From assembly GCA_963693285.1 (NCBI GenBank), contig OY848930.1, positions 3,534,001 to 3,598,000 of the forward strand: a stretch of 64,000 nt of DNA, written 5' to 3'. The notes beneath the pieces were generated by a model that saw only the letters and a list, made by a program, of their open reading frames with translations, was not told where the DNA came from and made no database searches. Positions 21,586 to 33,235 of the stretch are shown piece by piece; positions within the stretch are counted from its first letter, which is position 1; each line of letters starts with the position of its first letter. The position numbers and the translations under genes were made by a program. This DNA is from Xestospongia muta. Its lineage: Eukaryota; Porifera; Demospongiae; Haplosclerida; Petrosiidae.

Positions 21586-23511
21586 TTATTTCATAGGATC
21601 TAAAGGTCTATTAAAACCGCCTCTTCTGTTCATGTACTGCCTGTATAACAATAAATAGACAAAATTAGTACTGTGTAAAATAGAAACACTGATTAGATTA
21701 AATGGGAGGGGTTATGGGTGGAGTAATACAAATTAATTGCTGATTGTCTATAAGGTCATTGTATGGGATTGTTCTTAACACATGCATGGTTGTCAGTTGG
21801 AACTGAAGGTGTTTTCTTATCATATACATTGGTGCATTAGTTTACTGTATAAAAACTGACCTGTATTTCTTAGATATTTTAATATTAGCAGCACTGGCAT
21901 TACAAGATCCAGGAACATGTTTACCCTAAGAGAGAACAGATCCACAATTAATGGAATGTATCTAAAAATAGGAATATCTTTTAGTTCTTGATTGGTATCT
22001 ATTTCTGTCTGTTACTATGACATGTGTTGAGTGTAGACTGTACTATTATGTAACTCAGGTCAATAAGAATTACGTAGCTTATCCAGGTCATTACCACATG
22101 TTCTTTATTTACACTGTAAGAACAGACACTACCTCACTTTGCCTTTAGTGCTGTTTGAGTACCAGAGTACTCCACTAACAACAAATATTAATGCAACCAG
22201 ACACACCCACACAGAGAGAAAGAGACCTGTTGTTATAATTGTAATATTTACCTTAGTAGTATTGAATTTAGCAAATCCCATTATTTCCATCATAGCCTTT
22301 TGTTCATCTATAATGACAATCATTAACAAACAAACTCACACTATACTAATTACTAACCATCTAATTCCTCTTCAATATCATCGTGTTCATTTGGTGGTGG
22401 TGGTGACCTGAATTAAACAAGATGGGTTAAGTCACCTGTGTCTAAGTTTCTATTATGTAATCTATATTGACTAGGTATTAACATCAAATGTGAATTCTAT
22501 TCCATTATCAATTAATGCCTAAAGTGTGTCTGGCAGAAAAGAAGGCTTGCTTATGCATTTTGCATAACATTTTAAAAAGTAATATCATTTAAACACTGTA
22601 AAGGGACCTGGTTAATTTACGTGACACAAATTAAGGGGTATGTAATTATATCACCATTATTATGACAGTACCTTGATCTATCTTTATTTCGTCTGTCTCT
22701 GTGATAATCTCTCTCACTTCTATCAAACCCTCCTCGTCCTCTTGGTGATCTGAACAAATACATCGATATTTAAACAGGATAAAATATAAAATAATACTTA
22801 AATTATCAACACCCTAAAACTCAGTCTCAAACTAAGAACAATGACCTTGATCTGTGTCGACGAGGTGATCGAGATCGATGTCTGTGACTAGGAGAGCGAG
22901 AACGAGAGTGACTTCTGTGTGATCCTATAATATGAAATTAATTTAGTTTTACACATTCATAACATACCAGTGTTTATCATCTGTACTACAACTACTCATG
23001 GTCTATAAAGTTGGTACTGTATATTTATGAGGGGTGATCCCTGCCAAAATTGATCAACTTTTGTTATGCTATTTTTATACTATTCCTATTATTAAACCTT
23101 AAGGATACATTCTATTCCTATTGTTAATACCTAAGGTACTAAGGGTACATTCTACCTACTTCTACTTGATTTTGCCACTAATCACCTCTCATATGTAAAT
23201 TGAAATTATTTTTAATTTGGTGTTTGTTTGTACAACTTAAAACACACCCACTAACCACAATCATATTGGTGTGTGTACATATATCAATTGAGTACCTTTA
23301 TCTCTTTTATGAGACTTTCGATGACTTTTCTCACGAGATGAGGATCGATGTCGTCGAGAGTGACGATCGGAGCTACCTGTGAACTACAACTAAAATTACT
23401 GACCACAAAACACATTCATATATTTATTAAATGTAGTTGACATATGGCTATTAATTAGAAGAGCCACAATTCGTTACCTTTAGGAGGTGACCTAGAACGA
23501 CTCCTACCCAT
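21586..23511 (-). CDS. SNRNP27: U4/U6.U5 tri-snRNP 27 kDa protein SNRNP27, 8 exons, complete
   Basis: An RS-domain component of the spliceosomal U4/U6.U5 tri-snRNP (yeast Snu-class factor, 27K), involved in splice-site activation. Exons on the minus strand: 23478-23511, 23296-23376, 22846-22924, 22672-22749, 22358-22407, 22252-22307, 21861-21925, 21586-21640; 498 nt, 165 aa, against about 155 in human. It starts MGRSRSRSPP as the family does. Exons 2-4 encode an Arg/Ser/His-rich domain, exon 5 an acidic hinge, exon 6 the signature AMMEIMGFAKFNTTK, exon 7 GKHVPGSCNASAANIKISKK, and exon 8 QYMNRRGGFNRPLD, the near-invariant C-terminus. All junctions are GT-AG and in phase. The TAA stop lies inside an AATAAA string (21585-21590 on the opposite strand). 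The gene is convergent with MARCHF6. Confidence 0.95.
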
Positions 23512-23641
23512 GTGCTTCAATAGATTTTGTAACCACGCCCCAAGTATGCGTCTTTCGGGTGGAGTCAGACCAATATGTAAATGTTCGTTTTTGGCTGCAT
23601 CTACAGCCCGGTAAAAGACGCAATACTTCATTCATTATAGC

Positions 23642-23676
23642 ATTAATTTCACATTGAAGTTCAATGTGAAATTAAT
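23642..23676. repeat. Perfect 16-bp inverted repeat upstream of SNRNP27
   Basis: ATTAATTTCACATTGA (23642-23657) and its exact reverse complement (23661-23676) are separated by AGT. A related ATTAATTTCGCATTAAAGT motif follows at about 23713-23731, and CTACAG near 23602 mirrors CTGTAG near 23745. This may be the core of a small palindromic element about 150 bp long inserted just upstream of the gene. Confidence 0.6.
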
Positions 23677-24450
23677 ACTGTACCCTAGACCCTAAATCTC
23701 AGAATCTAACTCGATTAATTTCGCATTAAAGTATGGCTTTTTTCTGTAGGGACTCCAGCCATAGTATTATTTTTAGAGGGAGAGCAGAAGATTGAATTCA
23801 ATAGCAAATAATCCCAACAGATAAGATCATTATGTTAGATTTTAATTGACCCAGCAGACAGTAGTGGATTTCCTTATTTGGGAAAGTATCACTAATTAAA
23901 TTAATTAAATTGTACCAATAAATTTTTGAATTTATTAACCGAACTAATGGGTTTCATAATTGTTCTAATTATATAACTTTTGTTGTCGACTTTGCATTGT
24001 GTATATGTACACAATACTATTAATTAGATAAATTTATTTCTGTTTACCTAATATAATGCTTAAATATTTTATACCATCATGTCAATAGAGACAAAAGTCT
24101 CGTTCTTTTAAAGTATAACTCCAAATTTAGTTACATTATCTATAATCTATAGTTTAGCTATGATCATATTTCCTTCAGTAATAGATAAACCACTGCTGAG
24201 TTTGTCTTTCGATTGATAATGTGGAGTAATTTGTGTCATGATTTCTACATAATACAGTGCTGTACTAATTATACTATTATCATTAAATTGTTCATATACC
24301 TGATGACATCATTACAGTTAACAGATAATGCTTGCGACATAAGTAATTATTCTCTGATATCATTTCATTCAGAACTAGAGAGAGAACAGCAGCTGTATAC
24401 AAACTGGCTAGATTTATAGCAGATATAGAGAACACAATTGGTATGTCAAA

Positions 24451-24545
24451 TATTTTAAAAAGAGGATGTTAACTTTTTTCTATACATAGTACAGTTTATT
24501 TTAAAGAGAGGATGTTAACTTTTTTTCTATACATAGTACGGTTTG
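24451..24545. repeat. Tandem duplication, about 46 bp x 2
   Basis: Two copies beginning TATTTTAAARAGAGGATGTT and containing CTATACATAGTAC, at 24451 and 24497, differ mainly in T-run length. Confidence 0.75.
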
Positions 24546-27500
24546 TGTAATAAATGTGTGAAAATTTGACAACTCTCTTCATAAAACCAAAACATCAAGA
24601 CTAAAACAAAAGGATATGATAAAGTAAATAAATATACTATTTATTTGTATGTGTGTTATATGTGAAGATGGGATATGCATTGTGTGAAATTCTGATACGT
24701 TACCAGGAATACATTAACAATCTTTCTTGATGTTGTTATGTACTTAATTACTCTCTTATTTGTTTATATAAGAACAACACATACCAATAATAACACAAAA
24801 ATAGATATTCGTGTTTTCTTTGTTAGAAGAAATTATCCAGCATTAGTTTAAGCACACATACAGAATGCGTGGACAATTCTCTGAGTTATGATATATGAAT
24901 ATCACTTATGGTAATGTTTACATGTTAGATAATACACAGGATTGAGTTCAATAAATGATACCTTTCATTTATCACTCACTTCAAAGACACTGATCTCATT
25001 GGTCCATGAATTTATTTCTAGTGAAATGTCTTTTTAGTAAATAGCATGATGTTATTATCATGCTGATATATAAACACGTGTCAGCAATTCTAGGAAACGA
25101 GTTATGGTATCTATGTACATATGTACATGTGTGTACTCTGTAACCAGCATTAAGTAAAAGTATAAATTATTAATCATATTATATTACAGCACCAAAGTTT
25201 ATTAATTTTTAAAAATATGTTTGAAGATTTAGAGTTTATTCTGATTGCATAATTTAATTATCAATACTTTATATATATACTAATACAAGTACTTAGCAAT
25301 TAAAGTTGCATTATGTATAATGATATAAACTATAAAGTATAATAAATATTGTATTGTATTCTATGTGTGTAAACATTGTGTATACTTTTATGGCTTAGGT
25401 CTATAAATGCTGCTAATGTGCATATCATTACCTATATTTGGTCATGTGACTTTGAACTTTATAGTGTCTCTTGTTTGTTGAGAGGAAAGGGGACTTATTT
25501 TAAAGCTTCCTAGCAAATTCTGCCAGTCTTCATGAACTAGCCCTATATTCCCAAACTTGATCTTGCAAATACTAACATGTGGTATTGTCATTTAAAGAAG
25601 TTGTTGCATAGCAACAGTAGTATTGTAGTAGGAGTAACACAAAGTGAGTAACCCTTACTTGATAGCATTAGTTGTAGTAGCTAGAGAATAATCCAAAAGT
25701 TGTTTCTACTACTCATACTGACAATCATGTCTGTCGGCACTGTAACAAAGACAGTCATACCACAAGATAAGGAGCTATACCATCGTTTGTGTTGACTGGT
25801 TTATTACTTACTGCAAAGTACAAAGACATTAGCTTCTCTGGAAGTTTGTTAATCTCTTAAAATTGGTTTGAGGCATTAATATTAGTAATGTGCTCTCTTC
25901 ATAGAAAGAGATGTTGTTTAGTTATTAGACCTGATAAAATGTGTACTTTTTTAATTCCAACCATTTAGTATATAAATCTTGTTTTTTTTGTCTCTTGATT
26001 ACTATTACATGTGTATAATGTAAACAACATACTATTACTAATTTGTGGTTTAGTCTGTTGTTTGTTATAAATTTGTCTTAATCAATCCCTGTGAGGAATG
26101 GTGTTTCCTCTACATGCCACAGGCCATATTAAAACCATCCAATTTAATATATGAACGAACTCAAATGGAGAATAACTGTTGACAATTATAATGATATTAT
26201 GACATATGGACTATACCCAAGTATCACCTCAATACTTAATATATACATGTAATATGAAAATAATTTTTAGACAATAGAATCATCGAATATATTGAAAACA
26301 GGGATTTTTTGTAGGGACTATAATAATTCTATAAATAGCCAAATTTTGTTAATATGTTGTTATTTGTTTTATGAGAGCTTATAAAGGAACTAAATTATTA
26401 TGCTGAGTCAACTCTTAAGTCGTTAGTATATTCCCCAATGAAAGGTTCCTTTTTACAGATGAGTGAGGTGAACTACATACCTACGTACATCTGCAGGTGT
26501 TTTCTCTTGTTTAGTTACATCCATACATATAATTATGCATATCTATTTCTATAGAGTAATAATAATAAAATTTGGGTGGCATGTGAATAGCATGTCAGTT
26601 ATTGGTCGAAGAATTTAATCACAACTTTATGCACAAGCCCTGTATACAGCACTTTTGTATTAGAGTGATATAAAACGATGTATCTAACATTTATAGTTTA
26701 CATAATATTCATATACATTTTCATACAGTAATTATCATAAGACTATTAACAAGAGGTTACAAGGTCAGTTAACTAAGTTATCTGTTACCAAGTCGCTATG
26801 CTGTGTTTCCTTGTCATATAGTTTACTCTACATTCCAAACGATGGATTTTACATGTAGCTGTTAATTGTATGCTCATTTTATTTTTGAGTGCCATAATTC
26901 TAGTACGTGTGTAAATACATTAAAGCAAGTACAATAAGTGTGAATCATTCTGTTTTTAAGGCTTTGGCCTACATACATCCACTAACCTCATCCCTTACAT
27001 AAAGTAGATTGTATAAGGAGAAATGAAGCAACATCTTACCAACCAAATGAATGCCTTTGATGACACCTCTAATAAAAATTGACAAATCTATAATAGAGTA
27101 CTTTAACTGGTCAGGAGTTGTGTGAAATATAAAGAAAACTTTAATATGATATCTCTCAAGTACTATATCTTCATAGGTCATAACATCTATATTAGATTAT
27201 AACAATGTCAATACATCTATACAACATGTATCATTTATTAATAGTCACATGCAATTATGATTGACAAGAATTTAATTAATTGCACCTGAGAATCATCTGT
27301 AACAATGAGTAATTAGTATACAATTATACCAATGACCTTAGTATGGTGGTCTTAGTAACTATTGACCTCTTAAGTCGTTATTGTGTAACATGATATGTAC
27401 TAATCTGAATCATCATGTAGCGCACAATCAAAGAAATAATTTGAGTTGGTTGTCATAGTAACCTGATATGAATAGTGGATCAGGTTACTCTAATTGATAC

Positions 27501-28909
27501 ACACATTAGACACTTCAATTAAATTAATGAGGACTCACATAGTCATCAGATGGTGGCAATATCAACTATTGTACATGTCCATTAGATATAATAACATTCC
27601 ATGACACAATTTTGTTTGATGTATTGGAGTTAATTTAATAGGCGTGTCAATGCTTCTAATGTAGGCAGTATAGCATGATGTTAGAATGGCTTATTGTTTT
27701 GTATTTGTAGCATAAAGAATGCGTGTTATGAAATGAACGTGATAGTAACCATTGACCTCTTAATGTATTAACAATTATTATCACACTTGTGACAAGTACA
27801 TGCACTATACACCTGTTCTTAGTAATCTATATACTGATGATGTTAAGAACAAGTGTTTCTACTGTAAGATGTCTTCTGTAGAAACTCTAATTGTATTGTG
27901 CCTTATAACTGTTAAATACCTTTTCTTGTTAGTTAATACACTTCATATCTATTACTATGTTTTATTGGTCTAAATCAAAATTCTAATATTATGTGTGGCA
28001 AACGGAAGAACATAGCCCATTGATGAAGTGTATCTATAGCAACAGTGAGTAAAGAACTTAAATTGTGAGTATAGTGAATAATTAGCATTTTTCTAATTTT
28101 AGCATGAGGACTTCTTACATTTATATTCTCAAATGGAATATTTTAAACCACAGAGGTGCATAAGTTAATCTTTGGTTATAATATAAATTCTACCACAACA
28201 ACAATTAATGTATAATAAGATAATTAACATAAGCAGACTTACATTCGTGGTATGAACTGGTTTTATTCTGTTTGATTCCATCAGATATAGTTAAATGTTA
28301 TAAATATTGTTAATAATGTCTCTGTTAGTTATTAATACTGTTGCTTGTGTTATTATAAGGAAAGATATAAATTGTTATGTGAGGTAAAGTAGCTTGTATT
28401 AAGGGATATATATACTAATCCAGATTGTAAATTTTGTAAGTCTGATATAATCTAGAGAACATTTTAGAAGCACAAGCATATGTTCAGGTGAATTTTCTGT
28501 TATGAGCAAAAGAAGAGATTGCTATGAAGTTCCTCTCTTGTAAAGTTAGCAAAATGTTTTGTCTGTAATTAAAATGTAATTGATCTGAGATTGTAAACAC
28601 TCTAACTCAATAATGTAGGATGTTAATGACTTAATAAACTAAATTGTCACTTTAATTGATACTAATCTAATTTTATTGCATTGTAATCAGTAGTTGTTTC
28701 TGGTGGTTAACACCAATGAGACTTTATAATCCACCCTAATTATTAATGTACATGTATTAACCACAATTTTCCATATATAGATGTTGGTATTTATATTATG
28801 ATGATATGTTCTTGCTATTAATTGGAATTTGTATGTTTTGTTGATATGATAACAGAATACATCAATCATTCATTATGTTTGAATTCAAATAACTAGTTAA
28901 TTACAAAAC

Positions 28910-28950
28910 ATCACACACACATACACACACATACACATAGATACACACGA

Positions 28951-28984
<34 letters not shown>

Positions 28985-29091
28985 CCACACGAACGAACAC
29001 ACACATACACACACACACACACACATAGATCCACACGAACGAACACACACACACACACACACACACACAGATGCACATGAGCACATGGATA
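28910..29091. repeat. Compound (CA)n microsatellite with GATCCACACGAACGAA inserts
   Basis: CA runs are interrupted by two copies of a CATAGATCCACACGAACGAA segment and one CATAGATACACACGAA variant, showing higher-order duplication of the CA block. Apparent long Cys/Val-rich reading frames on the opposite strand are products of the repeat. Confidence 0.9.
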
Positions 29092-30082
29092 TGCACGCAT
29101 GCACATAACAGAGGTGATTGTTAAACACCAACTATAATACAATACTATAATACAATACTATAATACTATAATATTATATTATATAATAATATTAGTACTA
29201 TAATATTATTATGTACAGACACACCAACCATTATTTATTAAAAGTTTGTACCACAAGACAAATAAACAGATAAAGCATAAAGGGAAACATAGACCAAAGC
29301 ATAATTTAATTAAAGGCTTTTTTAAGTTTACTAAGAAGTGGTTTATAAGTTGACATGTCATATCCTTTCTTTAGTCACTTTACATTACCACTACGTAACT
29401 AGTGCTTCTTTAAAGTGGTAGACCTTTGATGAAAGGAAGAAGAAGTAAGAAAACAAGAAAATAAATTGGATTAATATCTTAAAATTTATAATATTGATGT
29501 TATGTAATAAGCAGTAATGTTATAGCAAGTATTTTATCATGAAATATTGCTGGACTCAAAAAGTGAAACTATTAGATTGACAGTAATGGGTTCAGTTAGT
29601 GACCACCACAATCAAATTAAGTTAGACATGCTATATATTTTTTGACATAACATTCATAGATTATAGTTTCTTTTCATTCATTTAATATGAATAAGTCAAC
29701 AAGTGGTGACTGAGATGAGGTACAATTGACTACAATTGATAAGCCAACAAAAATACATCATTGACTCATTGTTAGTACATAGTCCAGTCTCTTGAACTGT
29801 CCTGAACTTCTAATCGTGTTGACATATGAGAAAGGATTCAACACATGTTATAATATTTATGACTTCTTTATTATTTAAATATCAAATGACCACAAAAGGA
29901 AAGATTAAAAAAGAAATATTAAGAAATATCAATGTGTGGATGTTTGTTATAATGATTGGTATGTGCAACATGTACTATTAAAGTGTTAATTAATAATCGA
30001 TTAATAATAAAATAAAAAAAATTATTATTAGAGTGTGGTATAATAAAGGCTCAATATTATTGTGATTGATATTTGTGTAACG

Positions 30083-30961
30083 TCACAATCCTGAAAAAGT
30101 TCCTGAGTTTCGGCTAAGACTCATACGGGTGTGAAGTGGTGCAAGTCTCGGGAGAGAGAGATCAGCAGTTGTATTACTTGTTTGAGATGCTCTCTGACTT
30201 TGACTTGGAATGCTTCCTCTAATTTGTGGAAGGTTGGAACGAGAGCTCACACGAATTCCACTTCCAGTCACTTTGATAGCTGGTAAATGGTGAATGTTTT
30301 TGTGTTGTAATCTATTATGACTTATAAGATTAGTTAAGGCAGTTTTTAGTTCTGTTATTTCTTCTCGTTGTTTGCAAAGTCTGTCTTCGAGGTGACGCTG
30401 TTCTCGTTGCATCGTTCTTAAGCAATCCAACCATTCGTGTCTGAAAACTTCTAATTGCCTTGTGAAATCATTCCTTAGAGCAGGAATACATTCATGTTGA
30501 TCAAATTCCATTGCTGGAATATTCAAATGACAAGTGGTACATGTCATCTTTCTATAATTACAGTTGCCCACGTGTTCCTGAATATGACCACGTTCAATAA
30601 TTTTGCTACACGGACTATGTGGACATGAAACTCTTACATACAAACACACTGTATTGTGTTTCTCCAATTCATACAATGGCATCACTTCTCTACAACCGAC
30701 GTAAGAATTAAGACAATGTAATTGAAGCTTATTTAATTTGTCCTTCCATATTCTATGTAGAGTGATCAAATCATTACATGATAGAGGGCAACGACATGCA
30801 GGACATGATCTGTGTTTATCTAACCAATTCATGATACATTCTTCACAAAAAGCGTGTTGACATGTTAACGTTTCTTTTGGGTTGTCCAGGACATCCTGAC
30901 ATATAGCACAGAGACAATCTGCTGGTATTTCATCGATAAAGAGAGAACGATCTATTCCCAT
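30083..30961 (-). CDS. Single-exon RING plus TRAF-type zinc finger protein (RNF41/PDZRN N-terminus-like)
   Basis: Probable E3 ubiquitin ligase, 292 aa, one exon. The C3HC4 RING is complete: C18, C21, C34, H36, C39, C42, C53, C56. The start MGIDRSLFIDEIPAD resembles the MG-D--F-GDVD start of RNF41/NRDP1 and PDZRN proteins. Residues about 80-160 hold Cys/His pairs of TRAF-type zinc fingers (LQLHCLNSYVGC, YELEKHNTVC, CPHSPCSK, GHIQEHVGNC, FDQHEC). A charged coiled coil follows (about 170-220), then a Ser-rich tail. It lacks the PDZ domains of PDZRN and the RNF41 C-terminal substrate-binding domain, so it is a family member of uncertain orthology. Being intronless in this intron-rich region suggests a retrocopy or an old single-exon lineage. 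The next gene upstream, on the same strand, ends 418 bp away. Confidence 0.88.
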   Translation of the reverse strand: MGIDRSLFIDEIPADCLCAICQDVLDNPKETLTCQHAFCEECIMNWLDKHRSCPACRCPLSCNDLITLHRIWKDKLNKLQLHCLNSYVGCREVMPLYELEKHNTVCLYVRVSCPHSPCSKIIERGHIQEHVGNCNYRKMTCTTCHLNIPAMEFDQHECIPALRNDFTRQLEVFRHEWLDCLRTMQREQRHLEDRLCKQREEITELKTALTNLISHNRLQHKNIHHLPAIKVTGSGIRVSSRSNLPQIRGSIPSQSQRASQTSNTTADLSLPRLAPLHTRMSLSRNSGTFSGL

Positions 30962-31379
30962 TGTTTGTTTTTTCTTCCTAAGTGGGTGAGGTCTGTATTA
31001 TCTAGGGTGGGGCTGATTCGTTATTGTTGATTAAAATAATTCAATTAAAGTGAGACAGTGTTTATTTTTTGAAAAGAGAAACTTTTGAAATTAATGAAAA
31101 AGGTTGTATATTATAATAAATGAATAAATAAATAATTAATAATATATATAGCATTCCTATGTACATTATGAACACTGTGACAAGTGATAAACTGTTTGAA
31201 GATAATAATAAATAATAATATAATTAATTTTTTTACATCATAATAAAACTATAAAAGAGAATAAAATTTTACTTAACATTGGATGTCAAGTAAGAATTAA
31301 TTTAATAAAGGAGAAATTTACAAAAGTGTTGAAGTGGATTGCCAAAAAATAATTCCTCTAGACAGATTGAGTCATGAAG
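30962..31379. other. Intergenic region upstream of the RING gene
   Basis: 418 bp, very AT-rich, between the stop of the SMOC-like gene and the RING gene start. It must hold the RING gene promoter and the SMOC-like 3' end. No clear TATA box or poly(A) signal was recognised. Confidence 0.4.
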
Positions 31380-33235
31380 TTATTTATGTCGGAGCCTCCT
31401 AAGAATATGTCTCTTTGTCTTACTGGAATTGGATCCTATACAAGTAATAGAAAATAGGTAATAATTTAGTTGACTCAGGGTTATATATAGTTTGGGCAAT
31501 AAAGTTTAATTTTAATTACCTGGTAAGGTAAAGTAGCTATTCCATTCTTGTTCTGAGATAAAGTTGTTGCTGTCAGAGTCTAATAGTTGTTCGAGTTGAA
31601 CTTGAAAAGATTTTGTTGCTGTCATATAATATATTTCACTGTGTAACTTTAGAAGTTCAGAGTGTTGCAATTTTCCATCATTGCTCGAATCAAAGTATTT
31701 AAATTTCCATCCCCGAATGGAAGGTAACATCATTGGGTGAATATCTATAAATAAGTGAAAAGAAGCAGTAATATTTAAATTGTTCCATTCCACTAATTAT
31801 TGGAATTCAATGTATGTGAAGTGCAATGTCTCACCAATAGGGTTTTCTCTAATATGCATTAAGCTAATTCTGCTGTGTTTTTGACTCTGGTACTGGTAGT
31901 AAAACATTTGCAAGATATCCTTTTTTAAAGCTGTGAGTGCTTCGTTTGACAGATTGCCTGGTTGACCACAATATTCATCGAAACATTTGACTGTACCATT
32001 TGAGCAGAAGCTATATAAGACAAAAACAGATTGTGGTCACAATATATTTCATTTAATGACGATTATAGTTTGAGGGAATGTTGTGATGAGTACCTCTTAC
32101 CATATTCCACAATCTCCAGTAAAAGAATCACCATCTTTGTATTCTGCATTATCAACTTTGCATGACTTTCTACCATCTGTAGTGAGCATACAACATGTCC
32201 ATAATAACTTGTCCAATTAGAGACAACAGTTGTACTTACCACAATTCAGATCACCATCAGTAAATGTTCCTATAATAGGATGGCCATCACTTGTTGAGCA
32301 CCATGATATACCACATATATGATCTTTTTGTAAGGGATTAAAGACATGTTTGTCATTTTGAGAACAGGATGGGTCAAATGGAAAGGCCATTAAAGTAGTT
32401 ATATTAGGATTCATAGTTAGTGCTTCACATTGACCAGCAAGATTATATACAATCTTAAAGCGCTTCAAATGGTACTCAGCTCTTGACAAGTTAGGAAATA
32501 GAGCAGCTCTCGAAACTGATAACTTGAATTCTGTACAGTCTAAAGTGATGAAAGGAATATTAATAGTATAACTGATAACATAGTGTGTGTTACATAATAC
32601 AGTCAGAGTTGTTTGTTGTTTGTATGAGTTGTCAAACTATGGTATGAATGATGGAATGAATGATGAAACAAATATAGGAAACTAGTAGAGTAATTTGCTT
32701 ACTTCGACATTTTCCACTGTGTCTTATACCAATATTTGTTTTATTAATACAGTTTTGTTTCTCTAATTCACACTGATTTGAGTAAGTTTTGCCATTAAAG
32801 CCACAAACATGTTGTACTTTTGTAGGACATGTATAATTGCAACTAAAGGAGAAGAAAGTGATATACATTGTAATGACTAGAATTTGAAATGTGGTTGTCT
32901 TGTATATTTTATTCTGCATGCAGCTTACCTGCTTCTAACACAGGTTCCATTGACACATTCATAGCCAACAGTACAATTTGGTTCACAATAATCTATGAAG
33001 AGAGAAGGAGCATGAATCAAATTAACTACACACTGCCATATATATCTAGCTATGACTTTAAAATAATAATATTATTATAATATATTTTTATTTCTACCAG
33101 CTTACCTATATTAGTGTCATTAACGTTTACTGGAACTGCATTAATTAGTGATAAAAACGTTAGTCCTGCTAACAAAATGAGAAGAGTTTTCTCTCCAATG
33201 ATTGATCTTCTTAGTAAGTGTTCTAGTCCAAACAT
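31380..33235 (-). CDS. SPARC/SMOC-like secreted calcium-binding matricellular protein, 8 exons
   Basis: Extracellular matrix-associated glycoprotein. Exons on the minus strand: 33106-33235, 32929-32992, 32703-32842, 32240-32539, 32101-32176, 31835-32010, 31520-31744, 31380-31435; 1167 nt, 388 aa. Residues 1-33 form a signal peptide (LLILLAGLTFLSLINA). A follistatin-like module follows: Cys-rich YCEPNCTVGYECVNGTC, then a Kazal domain (CPTKVQHVCGFNGKTYSNQC). Exon 4 encodes a thyroglobulin type-1 domain (PSC, PLQKDHICGISWC, GHPIIGT). Exons 5-6 are a further Cys-rich segment (YKDGDSFTGDCGI, CFCSNGTVKC). Exon 7 is an extracellular calcium-binding domain with two EF-hands (DSSNDGKLQHSE and DSDSNNFISEQE). 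The order follistatin, thyroglobulin, EC resembles SMOC. The usual disulphide cysteines of the EC domain are absent, and the protein ends in a basic tail (KTKRHILRRLRHK). Confidence 0.88.

Larger units (their letters stand above)
23760..30082. other. Gene-free stretch between SNRNP27 and the RING gene
   Basis: About 6.3 kb of AT-rich sequence with only short chance reading frames of low-complexity composition and no recognisable protein similarity, RNA gene or element end. It holds a small tandem duplication (24451-24545) and a CA-rich microsatellite (28910-29091). It includes the promoter side of SNRNP27 and the 3' side of the RING gene. Confidence 0.5.

Noticed and set aside
22129..22160. 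Possible extra SNRNP27 exon encoding STKGKVR
   Set aside because: It resembles the family motif after GFxxF, but cannot be spliced in phase to exon 6; the exon at 21861-21925 supplies the expected GKHV-type sequence in phase.
28897..29142. Cys/Val-rich proteins on the minus strand
   Set aside because: Translations of the CA microsatellite.
31358..31379. Longer C-terminus for the SMOC-like protein ending at 31358
   Set aside because: That frame of the last exon (ending FMTQSV) is out of phase with the upstream splice; the in-phase frame stops at 31380 with a basic tail.
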